Notes: generated from the letters alone by a model not told the origin. DNA of 64,000 bases from Methanobacterium sp. SMA-27 (GCF_000744455.1 NZ_JQLY01000001.1:2324501-2388500), one strand, 5' to 3'. Counted from the first letter of the stretch, positions 8,839 to 19,857 are shown. Made by a program: numbers and translations.

Positions 8839-9201
8839 TTATTTTATAATGTATGTGTGTCCTTCAATAACTTTTCCATTTGGAGAGACATACTTCATGT
8901 GTACTGAAGCACCTTTTTTACCTTCAAATTTAAAAATATCAACTCCACTTGAACCACATATAATTGGATGATCCAGAATATATTTCTTACTAACCAATTT
9001 TACTTTAGAATGGTTGTATTCTGCTACCCAATGATATCCAGTTGATGGATTGCATGGTAAACTAACAGTTAAATAATGGCCATGACATGTTAAACCTGTC
9101 ATGTCTACACTGGTATTTTTATCTGAATATGTGCTTGCAAAAGACCCGGAGATCATTGCGAAACATATAAATACTGCAAATATTGCTGCAATTTTTTTCA
9201 A
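8839..9201 (-). CDS. Chagasin-like (I42) cysteine peptidase inhibitor, secreted
   Basis: A 120-residue exported protein. The start is TTG at 9201, preceded by GAGGTGG; a longer in-frame extension upstream lacks a ribosome site. Residues 1-22 form a signal peptide (LKKIAAIFAVFICFAMISG, then SFAST). The mature part shows the chagasin pattern: SLPCNPSTGYHW is the NPTTGY loop, and CGSSGVDIFKFEGKKGA matches the second conserved loop and strand. The third RPW-type loop is replaced by SPNGKVIEG. Chagasin-type proteins block papain-like peptidases; in a methanogen the target is unknown, perhaps a surface or extracellular peptidase. Confidence 0.75.
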   Translation of the reverse strand: MKKIAAIFAVFICFAMISGSFASTYSDKNTSVDMTGLTCHGHYLTVSLPCNPSTGYHWVAEYNHSKVKLVSKKYILDHPIICGSSGVDIFKFEGKKGASVHMKYVSPNGKVIEGHTYIIK

Positions 9202-9350
9202 ATTACCACCTCGAATAGTACATGTAAAAGTTTTGATATTTATATATATCGGTATTATCAACTTTTTTGATAATGTAATAAAAATATCTTCTTATTGATG
9301 AGATTCAAGAATATAAAAAAAAATTATATTATAATTTTTAAGGAATAATC

Positions 9351-9776
9351 CTATTCTTCTATAACTGTAACCTTGTTCATCACGTCATTAGGCTGAATCT
9401 TATTGACAACATCCATGCCTTTAACAACTTTACCGAACACCGTATGAACACCATCTAGATGGGGTTGAGGGCTATGTGTTATAAAGAATTGACTTCCACC
9501 AGTGTCTTTACCTGCATGAGCCATTGAAAGTGCCCCAGTTCCATGTTTGTGTTCATTTATCTCACATTTTATAGTATAACCTGGCCCTCCAGTTCCATTA
9601 CCCTTTGGACATCCTCCCTGTATTACAAAGTTAGGTAAAACTCTGTGGAATGTTAATCCATTATAAAAGCCATCCTTTGCAAGTTTTTCAAAGTTTGCAA
9701 CGGTGTTAGGAGCTTCTTTATCGAATAAAGTAAGTTCTATATTTCCTTTATCTGTTTCAATTATTGCCTTTTTCAT
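9351..9776 (-). CDS. ppiB: Cyclophilin-type peptidyl-prolyl cis-trans isomerase
   Basis: A 141-residue single-domain cyclophilin. Core motifs are present in order: [21 protein letters not shown] with the catalytic Arg, [16 protein letters not shown], and [11 protein letters not shown] with the His/Phe pocket residues. No signal peptide, so it acts in the cytosol on prolyl peptide bonds during folding. Ribosome site GGTGA precedes the ATG. It is shorter than eukaryotic cyclophilins, as is usual for bacterial and archaeal PpiB. Divergent from argD. Confidence 0.95.
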   Translation of the reverse strand: MKKAIIETDKGNIELTLFDKEAPNTVANFEKLAKDGFYNGLTFHRVLPNFVIQGGCPKGNGTGGPGYTIKCEINEHKHGTGALSMAHAGKDTGGSQFFITHSPQPHLDGVHTVFGKVVKGMDVVNKIQPNDVMNKVTVIEE

Positions 9777-9987
9777 ATTTTCACCATTTTATAATTTTAA
9801 AGAGTGTTAGAAATTTCTATATCTCATTCTTAATCAAGTCTTTCATTTGATAAAAACGTTTAATAAACCATGAAATCCAAATAATAACATTGATATTCGG
9901 GGCATGTTTTACTAAAAATAGTCTTTATTATCCAAAATGAGCATGGAATATTAAAATTATAAATAAATATTAAAATAGGGTGATTTT

Positions 9988-11160
9988 ATGAATACAAAAG
10001 AAATTATGGATTTAGATTCAAAATACGTTATGCAAACATACGGTCGTCAACCATTGGCACTTGTTAAGGGAAAGGGGTCTATTGTATGGGATGCTGAGGG
10101 AAAATCTTATGTTGACTGCGTTGCAGGAATTGCTGTAAACAATGTTGGTCATTCAAATCCAAAGGTAGCAGAAGCAATCTGCGAACAGGCCAAAAATTTA
10201 ATTCATACCTCAAATCTTTATTATACGGAGCAACAGGTTACACTTGCAAAATTACTTGCTGAAATTTCATCCCACCAGAAATCATTCTTCTGTAATAGTG
10301 GAGCTGAAGCAAACGAGGGGGCAATTAAACTTGCTCGAAAGCATACTGGAAAGGGAGAGATAATAACCATGGAAAACTCATTCCATGGGAGGACAATTAC
10401 AACTATAACAGCAACAGGTCAAAAAAAATATCAAAAAGGATTTGAACCTTTAACACCTGGTTTTAAGTATGTTCCTTATTGTGATGTTGAAGCAGTATCA
10501 GATACAATCGGTAGTGAAACTGCTGCAGTCCTTGTTGAGCCTATTCAGGGAGAAGGTGGAGTTATAATACCTCCAAATGATTATTTAAAGAATTTGAAAG
10601 AAGTCTGTCATGAAAAGGATGTTTTATTAATATTCGATGAAGTACAAACAGGTTTTGGACGTACAGGAGAAATGTTTGCTTCACAAAGTTTTGGAGTAAC
10701 ACCCGATATTACAACAGTAGCTAAGGCCATTGCCGGAGGATTTCCAATGGGTGCAGTGCTAGCTAATGAAGTAGGTGATACATTTGAACCGGGAGATCAT
10801 GCCGCAACCTTTGGTGGAAGCCCTCTTGCATGTGCAGCGGCAAAAGCATCCATAAACTTTATATTAGAAGAAAAACTCCTTGAAAAATCCAAAGAAAACG
10901 GATCATACTTCCTGAATAAACTCAATATAATTAAAGAAAATAATGAGATTGTGAAGGATGTACGTGGCATGGGATTGATGATAGGAATGGAACTCGACGT
11001 TGAATGTGCAAAACTTGTGGATGATATGCGTGAAAGAGGCATAATTATAAATTGTGCAGCAGGAAATGTACTGAGATTCGTACCACCCCTCGTGATCACT
11101 AAAAACCAAATAGACTTAGTTTCAAGTGCATTAGAGGATGCTCTAGGTAAATTTTCCTAA
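9988..11160 (+). CDS. argD: Acetylornithine aminotransferase
   Basis: A 390-residue class III PLP aminotransferase of arginine synthesis, converting N-acetylglutamate semialdehyde to N-acetylornithine. The segment [18 protein letters not shown], the [12 protein letters not shown] strand with the PLP Asp, and [17 protein letters not shown] with the PLP Lys are all intact, and the length is normal. Ribosome site GGGTGAT lies before the ATG. It may also serve as the N-succinyl-diaminopimelate aminotransferase, as in other ArgD enzymes, although lysine in this order is thought to come through DapL. The final codons overlap the decayed MFS gene on the other strand. Confidence 0.95.
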   Translation: MNTKEIMDLDSKYVMQTYGRQPLALVKGKGSIVWDAEGKSYVDCVAGIAVNNVGHSNPKVAEAICEQAKNLIHTSNLYYTEQQVTLAKLLAEISSHQKSFFCNSGAEANEGAIKLARKHTGKGEIITMENSFHGRTITTITATGQKKYQKGFEPLTPGFKYVPYCDVEAVSDTIGSETAAVLVEPIQGEGGVIIPPNDYLKNLKEVCHEKDVLLIFDEVQTGFGRTGEMFASQSFGVTPDITTVAKAIAGGFPMGAVLANEVGDTFEPGDHAATFGGSPLACAAAKASINFILEEKLLEKSKENGSYFLNKLNIIKENNEIVKDVRGMGLMIGMELDVECAKLVDDMRERGIIINCAAGNVLRFVPPLVITKNQIDLVSSALEDALGKFS

Positions 11161-12606
11161 ATAAATAAATTTTTTTTTTAAATTAGTCAAATTGTATTCT
11201 ATCAAAAATTTATTCTTAATCATCTTACCAGTCAATATACCCCTCACTGATAGAAAAGCCATTAAGCTTATAAATATCCCCAATGTAACAACCAAGTGCT
11301 GTCCTGTTGTTAGATTATATGCTTCTAATGGTAGAAGGTTGGTGAGTTGAAGTGTAGTTGAACTAGTGGTTTTACTTATTAATATACCTGCATAACATGC
11401 AGCAAAAACCATTCCAAGGTTTCTCATGGTAACTAATATACAGGATGCAACTCCGGCCTGACATCTGGTATTTTGGCCATTATCGCCCTATTGGTCGGTG
11501 ACTAGAAAATTGCGGTTTCAAAACCAAAGATTGCTAAACTAATGAATACATCAATTTCAGTAGAAAAACAGTGAGTTGTAACATAGAATAAAAAGCAAAA
11601 GCACATATCAAACCGCAATGAAAGATAAATGTCTAGAACCAAATTTATCCGAAATTACGCCACTAAATGGCAAGAAACATTATTAATAGAGGTGCAGCTG
11701 TAAGTACTAGTCCAGTAGTATTTGGTGATAATTTTAAAACCTTCTGTAGGTAAAATGGCATAACAAATATGAGCATATACATGCAAACATAATTCAAATG
11801 AAGGCTAAGGTTATAAGTAGAGAAACTGATGGTTTTTAAAGAGTGATAAATCTAAAATAGGATTATCTGTTTGGTTTTCCCACAATATAAATATAATTAC
11901 CATCGATATGGAAAATATCGCCAGAACAATTGCTTTCATATCTATGGGATTCGGCGTTATGTAATTCAAAAGAAAAACTAGTGAAAATAGTGCTAAAAAC
12001 TGAGTGAAAGTATCACTAATATCCCATTTTACCTTCTTGGATTCTTCCCTTTCGAATATTCTGTAGCAATATAAAGCTCAAAATTCCGGGAAGAATGTTT
12101 ATTAAAAATATAGATCTCCAACCCCATAAACCATCCAAAATTCCCCCTATTGCTGGATCCAACGCAAGACCCCCGGCAATTGCCACAGCATATATTCCCA
12201 ATACTTGTCCCAACATAGGTAATTGGATGACTTTTAACAATTCCAAGTGATACTGAAACCATCATAGCAGCTGTGAATCATTGTATAACCCTAAAAAGTA
12301 TTAATAAGAGAATAGATGGTGCAAAACTACAAGAATTAGATGCAAATATAAAACCAATTAGACCAGTTAAATATAGTTTTTCATGGCCCCAATAGTCTCC
12401 AAATTTACCAAAAAGAGTACGAATGCTAGTAAAGTAATTAAATAACTTGTTAATACCCATTCAGATGTTGTTACTGTAACCTAAAAAATTCTGTAATAGT
12501 AGGAGTGAAACATTTACTATACTTGCATTTATAGGTACCATAATGGTGCCAAGAACGTACTGCAAATAGAATTCGCCAGCTTTTATTAATAGAACTGCTC
12601 AAACCC
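11143..12606 (-). pseudogene. Decayed MFS drug-exporter (DHA2/EmrB-like) gene
   Basis: On the minus strand, pieces in several frames rebuild most of a 14-helix MFS exporter. Near 12,560 the text reads GTIMVPINASIVNVS, then LFGKFGDYWGHEKLYLTGLIGF (the MFS loop 2-3 motif), FRVIQ followed by an in-frame TGA where Gly is expected, FTAAMMVSVSLGIV, VLGIYAVAIAGGLALDPAIGG and GWRSIFLINILPG. The C-terminal piece (11143-11427) contains two further helices. Many frameshifts and stops separate these parts, so no functional protein can be made. Together with the GAF relic and the TnpB relic it marks a decay zone. Confidence 0.85.
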
Positions 12607-12773
12607 ATACACTTCCTTAAAAATGCTAAAATTATTATATTTCTAAAATTTAAGCAAATTCTTGCAAGTCATCAGTTAATCTAAACATTTTCTAATATAG
12701 AATTAAGAAATATTTACTTTTATATCATTGTATAATCTATAATACTCCTTGAATAATATTTGAACTAGATTGA

Positions 12774-12994
12774 GTGAACTACCCCTCCCTTTCGGAAGGA
12801 GCTTCTTCCTTCATTAAATCCACTAATGTGGTTTTTTTCAGAGAAGCTTTAATTTCAGTAGTTCCTACGGTACTGATTAGATTAAGTGTAGTATGTTGGT
12901 TATCGCATACGATAATATTAATTATTGTTAAACTATTATTTATATTATTGGTTGGATTCATCCCCACCCTCACACATGGGGTATTCTCCAACAT
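12774..12994 (-). mobile_element. Remnant of an IS200/IS605-type tnpB end
   Basis: A minus-strand frame (12779-12994) ends with STVGTTEIKASLKKTT and KEEAPSEREG, which resembles the variable C-terminal tail of TnpB proteins from IS605/IS1341 elements. Immediately after its stop, the minus strand carries an imperfect hairpin (12785-12801, CTCC(C)TT with TCGG loop and AAGGAG) ending in GGGGTAGTTCAC, a typical right end for such elements. No RuvC catalytic domain or TnpA remains. The identification rests on pattern memory of these ends and is moderate. Confidence 0.45.
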
Positions 12995-13096
12995 TAAGAT
13001 AAAAATTTACTTATATTGTATGGTGTAAAATTTTTTATATGATAAGATGTAGAAATTTAACATTCACTTTATTTTCTTGTTTTGGAGGATAATTAC

Positions 13097-14383
13097 ATGG
13101 ATTTTAATTTAGAAACAAATGAAAAAGGAAATCTAACCATGGGTGGAATAGATGTGCATGAGTTAGCAGATCAATACCAAACACCATTATATGTTATAGA
13201 AGAAGATAGGATAAAAAGTAATTATAAAAGACTTTATAATGCATTTTCAAGTCATTATAATGATTTCAAGATGTATTATGCATGTAAAGCTAACACGAAT
13301 CTTTCAGTTATGAGAATATTAGAAAAAGAAGGAAGTGGAATAGATGCTGTCTCTCCTGGAGAGATTTATACATCGTTACTAGCAGGATTCGATCCTTCCA
13401 AAATACTTTACACCGGAAACAACGTCACAGATAACGAACTTAAATTTGCAGTAGAATCTGGAGTAAAGATTAATCTCGACTCCATTTCACAGCTTAAAAG
13501 GCTTTCAAATATCCCTGAGGCTCAAGGAATGGATATATCATTCCGTGTAAACCCTATGGTAGGAGCAGGACACCACGATCATTGCATTACTGGTGGACCT
13601 CTTAGTAAGTTCGGTATAATGGAAGAAGAAGCTGTTGAAGTATATAAAATGGCCAAAAATCTTGGATTCAATCCTGTAGGAATTCATACACATATAGGAT
13701 CAGGAATACTCGATCCAGAACCATTTAAACTTGCAGTAAACGTATTAATGGATATTGCAGGGAAAGTAAGTGAATATGCTGATGTTGAATTTGATTTCAT
13801 TGATTTTGGTGGGGGTATTGGAATACCATACACTCCTGAAGAATCACTATTAGACATTAATGACTTTGGTGAAAAAATTACTGACTTATATAAGGACAAA
13901 TTAGATGAATATGGGCTTGGTAAACCAACAATGTGCATAGAACCTGGTAGATATATAGTTGGTGATGCGGCTGTTCTTTTAACCAGAGTAAACACAATTA
14001 AACAAAGTTATCGTAAGTTTGCAGGAGTAGATGCAGGTTTTAACACATTATTAAGACCTACAATGTATGGATCTTATCATCATATAGTTGTTGCTGATAA
14101 ACCATTTGCAGAATCTGTACAAAAAATAGATATAGCAGGAGATGTCTGTGAATCCGGAGACCTTTTTGCACGAGATAGATCAATGCCTAATGTTGGAGAA
14201 GGAGATATTTTAGCCATTCTTAATGCAGGTGCATATTCATTTTCTATGGCATCCCAATATAACAGCAGACCAAGACCAGCCGAAATATTAGTTTCTAATG
14301 GCCAATCAGATATAATACGAGAAAAAGAAACATTTTCAGATGTTCTTGCAAAACAGAATGTCCCAATGAGGTTATTGAGATGA
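13097..14383 (+). CDS. lysA: Diaminopimelate decarboxylase
   Basis: 428 residues from the ATG at 13097, which lies 8 bp after GGAGG; a TTG 15 bp upstream overlaps that site and is unlikely. Fold III PLP enzyme that decarboxylates meso-diaminopimelate to lysine. YYACKANTN carries the PLP Lys, IHTHIGSG the barrel His, [14 protein letters not shown] and [12 protein letters not shown] the phosphate and substrate contacts, and [14 protein letters not shown] the inter-subunit Cys motif. It overlaps dapF by 4 bp (ATGA), so the last two steps of lysine synthesis are translationally coupled. Confidence 0.96.
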   Translation: MDFNLETNEKGNLTMGGIDVHELADQYQTPLYVIEEDRIKSNYKRLYNAFSSHYNDFKMYYACKANTNLSVMRILEKEGSGIDAVSPGEIYTSLLAGFDPSKILYTGNNVTDNELKFAVESGVKINLDSISQLKRLSNIPEAQGMDISFRVNPMVGAGHHDHCITGGPLSKFGIMEEEAVEVYKMAKNLGFNPVGIHTHIGSGILDPEPFKLAVNVLMDIAGKVSEYADVEFDFIDFGGGIGIPYTPEESLLDINDFGEKITDLYKDKLDEYGLGKPTMCIEPGRYIVGDAAVLLTRVNTIKQSYRKFAGVDAGFNTLLRPTMYGSYHHIVVADKPFAESVQKIDIAGDVCESGDLFARDRSMPNVGEGDILAILNAGAYSFSMASQYNSRPRPAEILVSNGQSDIIREKETFSDVLAKQNVPMRLLR

Positions 14384-15258
14384 GTGAAAAAACTTTAGTT
14401 ACTTTCTCAAAAATGCACGGGCTTGGAAATGATTACATAGTCATTGATGAATCTAATAAGATAATAATTCCAGAAGAGAAAAAACCTGAAATTGTTGAGG
14501 AAATCTGTAGAAGAGGATTCTCAGTTGGTGCTGATGGTGTAATATTTGTTACACCCGCAAGCTCTGATATCGCAGATATAAGATTTAGAATATTCAATTC
14601 TGATGGCAGTGAAGCTGAAATGTGCGGTAACGGAATAAGATGCTTTGTGAAATATGTATATGAGAATGATATTTTTCATAATGACCAAATGCTTGTTGAA
14701 ACATTGGGCGGAATTAAAGAAGTTGACTTAGATGTGGAAGGTGAAGAAGTAAGAGCATCAACAGTAGATATGGGTGTACCTAATTTCAAAACCACCGATA
14801 TTCCAATGATAAGTGATAAAGAAGAATTTTTAGATTCAGAACTCATTGTAAAAGGTAAACCTGTAAAGATCACGGCCGTAAATGTTGGCAATCCACATGC
14901 AGTAATATTTACAGATAATATACAAGATATAAAATTGAATGAAATAGGGCCTTTAATCGAAAATCATCCGGCATTTCCCCAAAAAACCAATGTTCACTTT
15001 GTAAACATCATAAATAGAAATGAAATAGAAATGATAACTTGGGAGAGAGGAGCAGGTTTCACATTTGCATGTGGTACAGGAGCTACTTCTTGTGTTATGG
15101 CAGGTTTTAAACTTGGAATACTTGATGAAGAAGTTGAAGTCCATCTTCCTGGTGGAGAGCTCCTAATTATAGTTTACGAAGTGGATAACGAAGTGAGGGT
15201 ATTTATGGAAGGGGAATCTGTACTTGTATTTGATGGTGTGATGGAAATAGAGATTTGA
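14380..15258 (+). CDS. dapF: Diaminopimelate epimerase
   Basis: A 292-residue two-lobed epimerase converting LL- to meso-diaminopimelate. Both catalytic Cys motifs are present: [13 protein letters not shown] in the first lobe and [14 protein letters not shown] in the second. [13 protein letters not shown] at the N terminus is the family signature. The start ATG overlaps the lysA stop codon by 4 bp, so it supplies the substrate of the upstream-encoded LysA. Length is normal. Confidence 0.97.
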   Translation: MSEKTLVTFSKMHGLGNDYIVIDESNKIIIPEEKKPEIVEEICRRGFSVGADGVIFVTPASSDIADIRFRIFNSDGSEAEMCGNGIRCFVKYVYENDIFHNDQMLVETLGGIKEVDLDVEGEEVRASTVDMGVPNFKTTDIPMISDKEEFLDSELIVKGKPVKITAVNVGNPHAVIFTDNIQDIKLNEIGPLIENHPAFPQKTNVHFVNIINRNEIEMITWERGAGFTFACGTGATSCVMAGFKLGILDEEVEVHLPGGELLIIVYEVDNEVRVFMEGESVLVFDGVMEIEI

Positions 15259-15672
15259 GTTTAGATAGCAGGTGTTATTTAAAATTCCATTCTTTATTGA
15301 ATATTTTTTTAACTAATATCATAATTGATCCCTTCCAAATGGGCATGTGAGTAAATGTGTACATACCCACTTGGAACTTGATTTCTGTATTGAAATCAAG
15401 AGATGGCCCTGTAGAGGTATTTGGGGGGGGTGTAAAAACAGATTGCACAAGAATTTGAATTCCAGCACAAACCATCTGGGAAACGTCAATTTTTTGTGTA
15501 CAATGAATTTAAATGATTATATTACTATTTTAACTAATGATAATAATATTATGCATATTATCATATATAAAATTATTACTATTTGCATAAAAAATTCTAA
15601 ATTAAAAATAGATTGAATTCAAAAGAAAAATTGAAATAATTATAGCCTATCGTTTGGTGATCCCTAGCCTGA
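15259..15672. other. Intergenic stretch between dapF and cbiH
   Basis: About 410 bp between two convergent genes. It is unusual in holding a less AT-rich island (about 15,330-15,480) with a run of eight G at 15422-15429 in an otherwise AT-rich setting. Short frames on both strands cross the island but none shows a recognisable domain, RNA fold or ribosome site. It could be a relic of a lost gene; I assign nothing. Confidence 0.4.
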
Positions 15673-16734
15673 TTATTTTGTACTGAAGATACATTCTCTT
15701 CTTAATTTAAGGAGTTCTTTCTTTTTATTCTTAAGATCTCCCACTTCTTCAAGGATATCTGGTAACTTGGTCTGTATGCACTTCACTGTATCATCATTAT
15801 GTATCCATTCACAGTCTTCACAACTCCATACACCTTTGTCTTTAATCCATTTCCCACCAGTAGAACCTTCCCCACAAGGATAAAATGGGCAATAACAGAA
15901 TGTGCAGCTTTGATGGTTGTTGTGGCAGGGATAGTACTCACAATCTCTGTTTGGACCAACATTAATATTTCCTTCAAGATAGTTCTCATAAAATTCTCTT
16001 GATAGTGGGTGAATTGGATAAGAAACTCTGTAGCCCCTTGGTGTAATCATGTATCCATCTTGAATATATGTCATTGAATTTCCTATTATTAAGGTGGTAG
16101 ACATGTTGATTTCAATTTCTGAAAGTTTATCAAGGGTTGTGATTGATACATCAACTCCAAAATCTTTACTCTTGACAATTCCAACAGGTGTTTCAGGTTT
16201 TTTAGTTTCGAGCATGATTTTAATTGACTCTTCAAAGGGCTTGGTTCTTGTTTTACTTAATGGATTGTAGATAGCTATCACCAAATCTGCTTCACATGCT
16301 GCTTTAACCTTTCTTTTTATCTCAGATAACGGTGTTAATATGTCACTGAAACTTATAACTGCAAAATCGTGCAGTGGTGCTCCTAATTTGCCTGCCGAAA
16401 AGGTTGCAGCAGTAACACCTGGAATGACTTCTACATCAACATCAGAATATTTACTTATAATCTGGAATAGAACATTTCCCATTCCAAAAACACCAGGATC
16501 TCCAGAACTCACAAGTGCTACTTTTTTACCTTCTTGGGACATTTTTATTGCAAGTTCTGCACGTTTTATTTCATCACCCATTCCTTTTAATATAACCTCT
16601 TTCCCGATGGTAAGGTCTTCAATATTTTTAATGTAAGATTTATAGGTAATAATAACGTCTGCAGCTTTAATAGCATTGATTGCTTTTATGGTTATGTCTT
16701 CACTAGAAGGTCCTATCCCAATAACACTAATCAT
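15673..16734 (-). CDS. cbiH: Cobalt-precorrin-3 C17-methyltransferase with Cys-rich C-terminal domain
   Basis: 353 residues, about 100 more than a plain CbiH/CobJ. Residues 1-240 are the SAM-dependent tetrapyrrole methylase domain: [12 protein letters not shown], the [15 protein letters not shown] loop, and [20 protein letters not shown]. It methylates C17 with ring contraction in anaerobic corrinoid synthesis. Residues about 262-322 form a domain with nine Cys ([23 protein letters not shown] and one further Cys), able to hold an Fe-S centre or zinc; bacterial CbiH60-type enzymes also have an extension with an Fe-S cluster. Ribosome site AGGTGA precedes the ATG. It is separated from cbiG and cbiB by 3 kb. 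Confidence 0.93.
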   Translation of the reverse strand: MISVIGIGPSSEDITIKAINAIKAADVIITYKSYIKNIEDLTIGKEVILKGMGDEIKRAELAIKMSQEGKKVALVSSGDPGVFGMGNVLFQIISKYSDVDVEVIPGVTAATFSAGKLGAPLHDFAVISFSDILTPLSEIKRKVKAACEADLVIAIYNPLSKTRTKPFEESIKIMLETKKPETPVGIVKSKDFGVDVSITTLDKLSEIEINMSTTLIIGNSMTYIQDGYMITPRGYRVSYPIHPLSREFYENYLEGNINVGPNRDCEYYPCHNNHQSCTFCYCPFYPCGEGSTGGKWIKDKGVWSCEDCEWIHNDDTVKCIQTKLPDILEEVGDLKNKKKELLKLRRECIFSTK

Positions 16735-16807
16735 TTCTTCACCTGTTGTAATAAAATATTCTAAATCTCAAATATTTAGATGGTAAAATTAAAAAAGTTT
16801 AAGATTT

Positions 16808-17329
16808 TTAAGTACCATTTGTATTTCCATAGAGTTTTCTTGATGAAGTTATCTGAATGGTGGTAACATCAATTGTTATGCCTCCATTTTTAAGTGTGCC
16901 CATTGCAGATGCAGTTAAACTGTAAGTTTCATTCGCACTTATAACAATCTGGCCTCCAGAACTGTTTCCACCAGAAATAGCGTCTTTATATCCCATCACT
17001 GTGATGTTAACTGGTATTACAGTTTCTTTAGAATTTCCTGATATTTGCGCCGATAATGTCTGAAGATTTATACCATCCAAACCTGCCTGAGTTTTCAATG
17101 CAGCTGCAACATCGTCAGGATTATTAATTTTTTTGTTTGATTGAGAACTAAGAATATTAGAACCCGAACCAAAGCTTAATAGAGAAGTAATCTCGTCAAT
17201 TTGCATTCCAATAAGTTTTCCCACATCTGGAGGTTGGGATGTTACAATAGTGTAAGAGCTTATAAGGCCTGCTTCGAAGAAAACAGTAAAAAATATAATG
17301 AATAATATGATCTTCATGATTCTTGACAA
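16808..17329 (-). CDS. Membrane-anchored protein of unknown function
   Basis: About 173 residues starting at TTG 17329, chosen because AAGGTGGT sits 4 bp upstream; a TTG further 5' overlaps that site. A single N-terminal hydrophobic helix (IIMFIIFFTVFF-like, residues about 5-24) precedes an extracellular domain rich in Ser, Thr, Asn and Gly with alternating beta-strand pattern (VIPVNITVMGY, GGQIVISANETYSLTASA, ITIDVTTIQITSS). This is a pseudopilin- or DUF-like anchor plus beta domain. No named family is recognised. It is divergent from the PolD small subunit gene. Confidence 0.6.
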   Translation of the reverse strand: MSRIMKIILFIIFFTVFFEAGLISSYTIVTSQPPDVGKLIGMQIDEITSLLSFGSGSNILSSQSNKKINNPDDVAAALKTQAGLDGINLQTLSAQISGNSKETVIPVNITVMGYKDAISGGNSSGGQIVISANETYSLTASAMGTLKNGGITIDVTTIQITSSRKLYGNTNGT

Positions 17330-17449
17330 ATGTACCACCTTCAATTTTTCTGGATCAGTAATTGGATTAACTATTATATTAAGATTATAAATATAATTTG
17401 AATACTGTTATTTGAACATTATGTAAGAAAAATATTTCCATGGGATCTT

Positions 17450-18961
17450 ATGACTGATGATATAATTTTAAAATTCACAAACGCCGATCTTCTAATAGAT
17501 GATTCAGCATATAAAAAAATAGTAGAGCAAGAACATTCTAATCAGATTGTAGATTCATTAATAAAAGATCTATCAGGTTCCAATGATAATTTGATATTTT
17601 TAACAGAACCTATTGTAGATCAATACATTCAGAAATATTTATCAAAGTATGATCCACAAAATTATGCTAATCAAGATTCTGATATTATTGAAGAGATGTA
17701 TAATGAAATTAATAATAATAATAAAACCCCCCGAGATAAACTATTAGATGTTCCATTTGATTTCCATGTGATCCAGGATGCTACCAAAAAATCATATACA
17801 AATGGAGAAATAAAAGACTTTTCAGCTTATTTCAACAACAGATTCCAGAAAATAAAGGCTATGTTAATTAAAAAACCAGGCCTTAAAGATAGTTATCCCA
17901 TGAAAGATGTGGGTGTTCGTGATGATGTTGTAAATGTTATTGGAATGGTAAATGATATTAGAAATACTAAAAATAACCACAAGATAATGGAAATTGAAGA
18001 TGAAACGGGTTCCATCACTGTTCTTATACATAATGAAAATCATTCTCTCTTTGAATTGGCTGAAAGTGTTGTAAAAGATGAAGTGATTGGTGTTATAGGT
18101 AGTAAAAAAGGTACCCTTGTAATTGCATCGGATATCATTCATCCAAGTGTTCCTAGGATAGATGAGAAGAAAATGGATTTTTCAGCTGTTTTTATTTCAG
18201 ATATCCATATAGGAAGTTCAACATTTCTAGAAGACGCTTTCAAAAGATTTGTAAAGTGGATAAATGGTGATTTTGGAGATGAAGAACAGAGAAAAATAGC
18301 AAATGATGTACGTTACCTTGTTGTTGCAGGGGATGTTGTAGATGGAATTGGAGTTTACCCGCATCAAGAAGAAGAACTTACTATAAAAAACATTTACGAA
18401 CAATATGAAGAAGCAGCAAGACTATTAGGGGACATAAATGATATTAAAATAATTATTGCTCCTGGAAACCACGATGCATCAAGATTAGCTGAACCACAAC
18501 CTGCAATTCCAGAAAATTATGCAGCTGACTTATACAAAATTAAAAATGCTGAATTTGTAAGTAACCCATCTCTTGTAAGCCTTGATGGATTAAAAACTCT
18601 GATATATCACGGAAGAAGTTTTGATGATCTTGCAATGACTGTAAATGGATTATCTCATCAAAATTCAGACCTGATAATGAGAGAACTTATTGAAAAACGA
18701 CATTTAGCACCTATATATGGTGAAAGAACACCTCTTGCATCGGAATTTGAAGATCATTTGGTAATTGATGAAATCCCTGACATATTCCATACTGGTCATG
18801 TACATATTAACGCCTACAAAAAACATAAAGGAATACACATGATAAATTCTGGAACTTTTCAGTCTCAAACAGAATTCCAGAAAATATATAATATAATGCC
18901 AACTTGTGCAGAAGTACCTGTTCTTAATAAAGGAGCGTTTAAAATACTCAAATTTACATAA
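17450..18961 (+). CDS. polB: DNA polymerase D (Pol II) small subunit DP1
   Basis: A 503-residue DP1 subunit of the archaeal replicative polymerase D, carrying 3'-5' exonuclease activity with the large subunit DP2 (not in this window). Residues about 160-235 form the OB domain ([34 protein letters not shown]). The C-terminal half is the calcineurin-like phosphoesterase: [39 protein letters not shown] and [11 protein letters not shown] supply all metal-binding residues, so the nuclease should be active. Located about 5 kb from the origin. Confidence 0.96.
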   Translation: MTDDIILKFTNADLLIDDSAYKKIVEQEHSNQIVDSLIKDLSGSNDNLIFLTEPIVDQYIQKYLSKYDPQNYANQDSDIIEEMYNEINNNNKTPRDKLLDVPFDFHVIQDATKKSYTNGEIKDFSAYFNNRFQKIKAMLIKKPGLKDSYPMKDVGVRDDVVNVIGMVNDIRNTKNNHKIMEIEDETGSITVLIHNENHSLFELAESVVKDEVIGVIGSKKGTLVIASDIIHPSVPRIDEKKMDFSAVFISDIHIGSSTFLEDAFKRFVKWINGDFGDEEQRKIANDVRYLVVAGDVVDGIGVYPHQEEELTIKNIYEQYEEAARLLGDINDIKIIIAPGNHDASRLAEPQPAIPENYAADLYKIKNAEFVSNPSLVSLDGLKTLIYHGRSFDDLAMTVNGLSHQNSDLIMRELIEKRHLAPIYGERTPLASEFEDHLVIDEIPDIFHTGHVHINAYKKHKGIHMINSGTFQSQTEFQKIYNIMPTCAEVPVLNKGAFKILKFT

Positions 18962-19029
18962 ATTAGAATATTTATTTTTAAACAATTAAAAATTATAATT
19001 ATACTGTTCTAATTCAAGGAGGATTTAAC

Positions 19030-19623
19030 ATACAAAAAAACGAAATAATTAAGAAAATTGTAACAGTATCACACTACCTATATGAGAAGGGTCTTGTACC
19101 AGGTAAATCCGGAAATATCAGTATGAAATTCAAAAAGGATGAATTTGAAAGGGTTGCTGTTACACCAAGTGGATTTTCACTCAAATCTATTGTTGAAAAG
19201 GATGTAGTAATCGTTGATATGGATGGAAATTTAGTATACAATTCAAACAAGAAACCTACTTCAGAAATGCTAATGCATCTTAACATATATAAAGAACGGA
19301 ATGATATTAATTCAGTTGTTCATACACACTCCCCAATTGCTACAGGATTTGCATTTGCTGAAGAAAAAATAAATAGATTGGAAGGTTTTGGACCAATTGA
19401 AGAAAAATTTGTCCCCTTTGTGGATTATTATCCACCAGGGAGTATAGAGCTTGCAGAAGCTGTTTCAAAAGAATTGAAAAATCAAGATATTGTTGTTTTA
19501 AAAAAGCATGGGGTTGTTGCTCTTGGAAAAAATTTGGAGGAAGCAACTCTTCTTTCTGAATTTATTGAAGAAAGTGCCAAAATACAATTTGTAAAAAGTT
19601 CTTTAATGGCGAATAGACTCTAA
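19030..19623 (+). CDS. fucA: Class II aldolase (L-fuculose-phosphate aldolase family), AUA start
   Basis: The conserved opening of the family ([10 protein letters not shown], the phosphate-binding loop) lies upstream of the first ATG in frame (19123), so translation must begin earlier. Between the in-frame TAA at 18979 and 19123 there is no ATG, GTG or TTG; the only well-placed codon is ATA at 19030, 6-7 bp after AAGGAGGAT. That gives 197 residues, the normal length. [23 protein letters not shown] (zinc His pair), [14 protein letters not shown] and [11 protein letters not shown] (third zinc His region) are intact. The Methanocaldococcus homologue makes lactaldehyde for coenzyme F420 synthesis, a likely role here. 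The 3' end overlaps the convergent UPF0147 gene by 21 bp. Confidence 0.85.
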   Translation: MQKNEIIKKIVTVSHYLYEKGLVPGKSGNISMKFKKDEFERVAVTPSGFSLKSIVEKDVVIVDMDGNLVYNSNKKPTSEMLMHLNIYKERNDINSVVHTHSPIATGFAFAEEKINRLEGFGPIEEKFVPFVDYYPPGSIELAEAVSKELKNQDIVVLKKHGVVALGKNLEEATLLSEFIEESAKIQFVKSSLMANRL

Positions 19624-19857
19624 TTCACTTAAAACATTCCAAATAAGTGTTCTGGCATGTATTGGAATATTGGGATCATTACTTATCTCATCTAATATTG
19701 AGATCACAGTACTAGCTCGTACAGTTGGATCTTCATCATCCTTTGATAATAAATCCTTTGATTCTTCAGCTGCCCTTCTAATATTTCTTGGAACGCTTGT
19801 ATCTTCTGTAATATGTTGTAAAATTTGATTACACCGATCAAATGCATCTTGACTCAT
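19603..19857 (-). CDS. UPF0147 family protein
   Basis: An 84-residue helical protein of the archaeal UPF0147 family, recognised by [19 protein letters not shown] and [20 protein letters not shown]. Such proteins have paired Pro-Asn-Ile repeats in a small helical bundle and unknown function. GGAGG lies 8 bp before the ATG. It overlaps the aldolase 3' end tail to tail. Confidence 0.88.
   Translation of the reverse strand: MSQDAFDRCNQILQHITEDTSVPRNIRRAAEESKDLLSKDDEDPTVRASTVISILDEISNDPNIPIHARTLIWNVLSELESIRH

Noticed and set aside
12774..13028. Plus-strand 84-residue hydrophobic ORF
   Set aside because: It is the shadow of the TnpB-like tail and hairpin on the other strand, with no ribosome site.
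13684..13995. Antisense ORF within lysA
   Set aside because: Low-complexity Ser/Pro-rich translation typical of the reverse strand of a real gene.
15347..15616. 89-residue ORF after dapF
   Set aside because: Crosses the G8 run and AT-rich junk; no domain or ribosome site.
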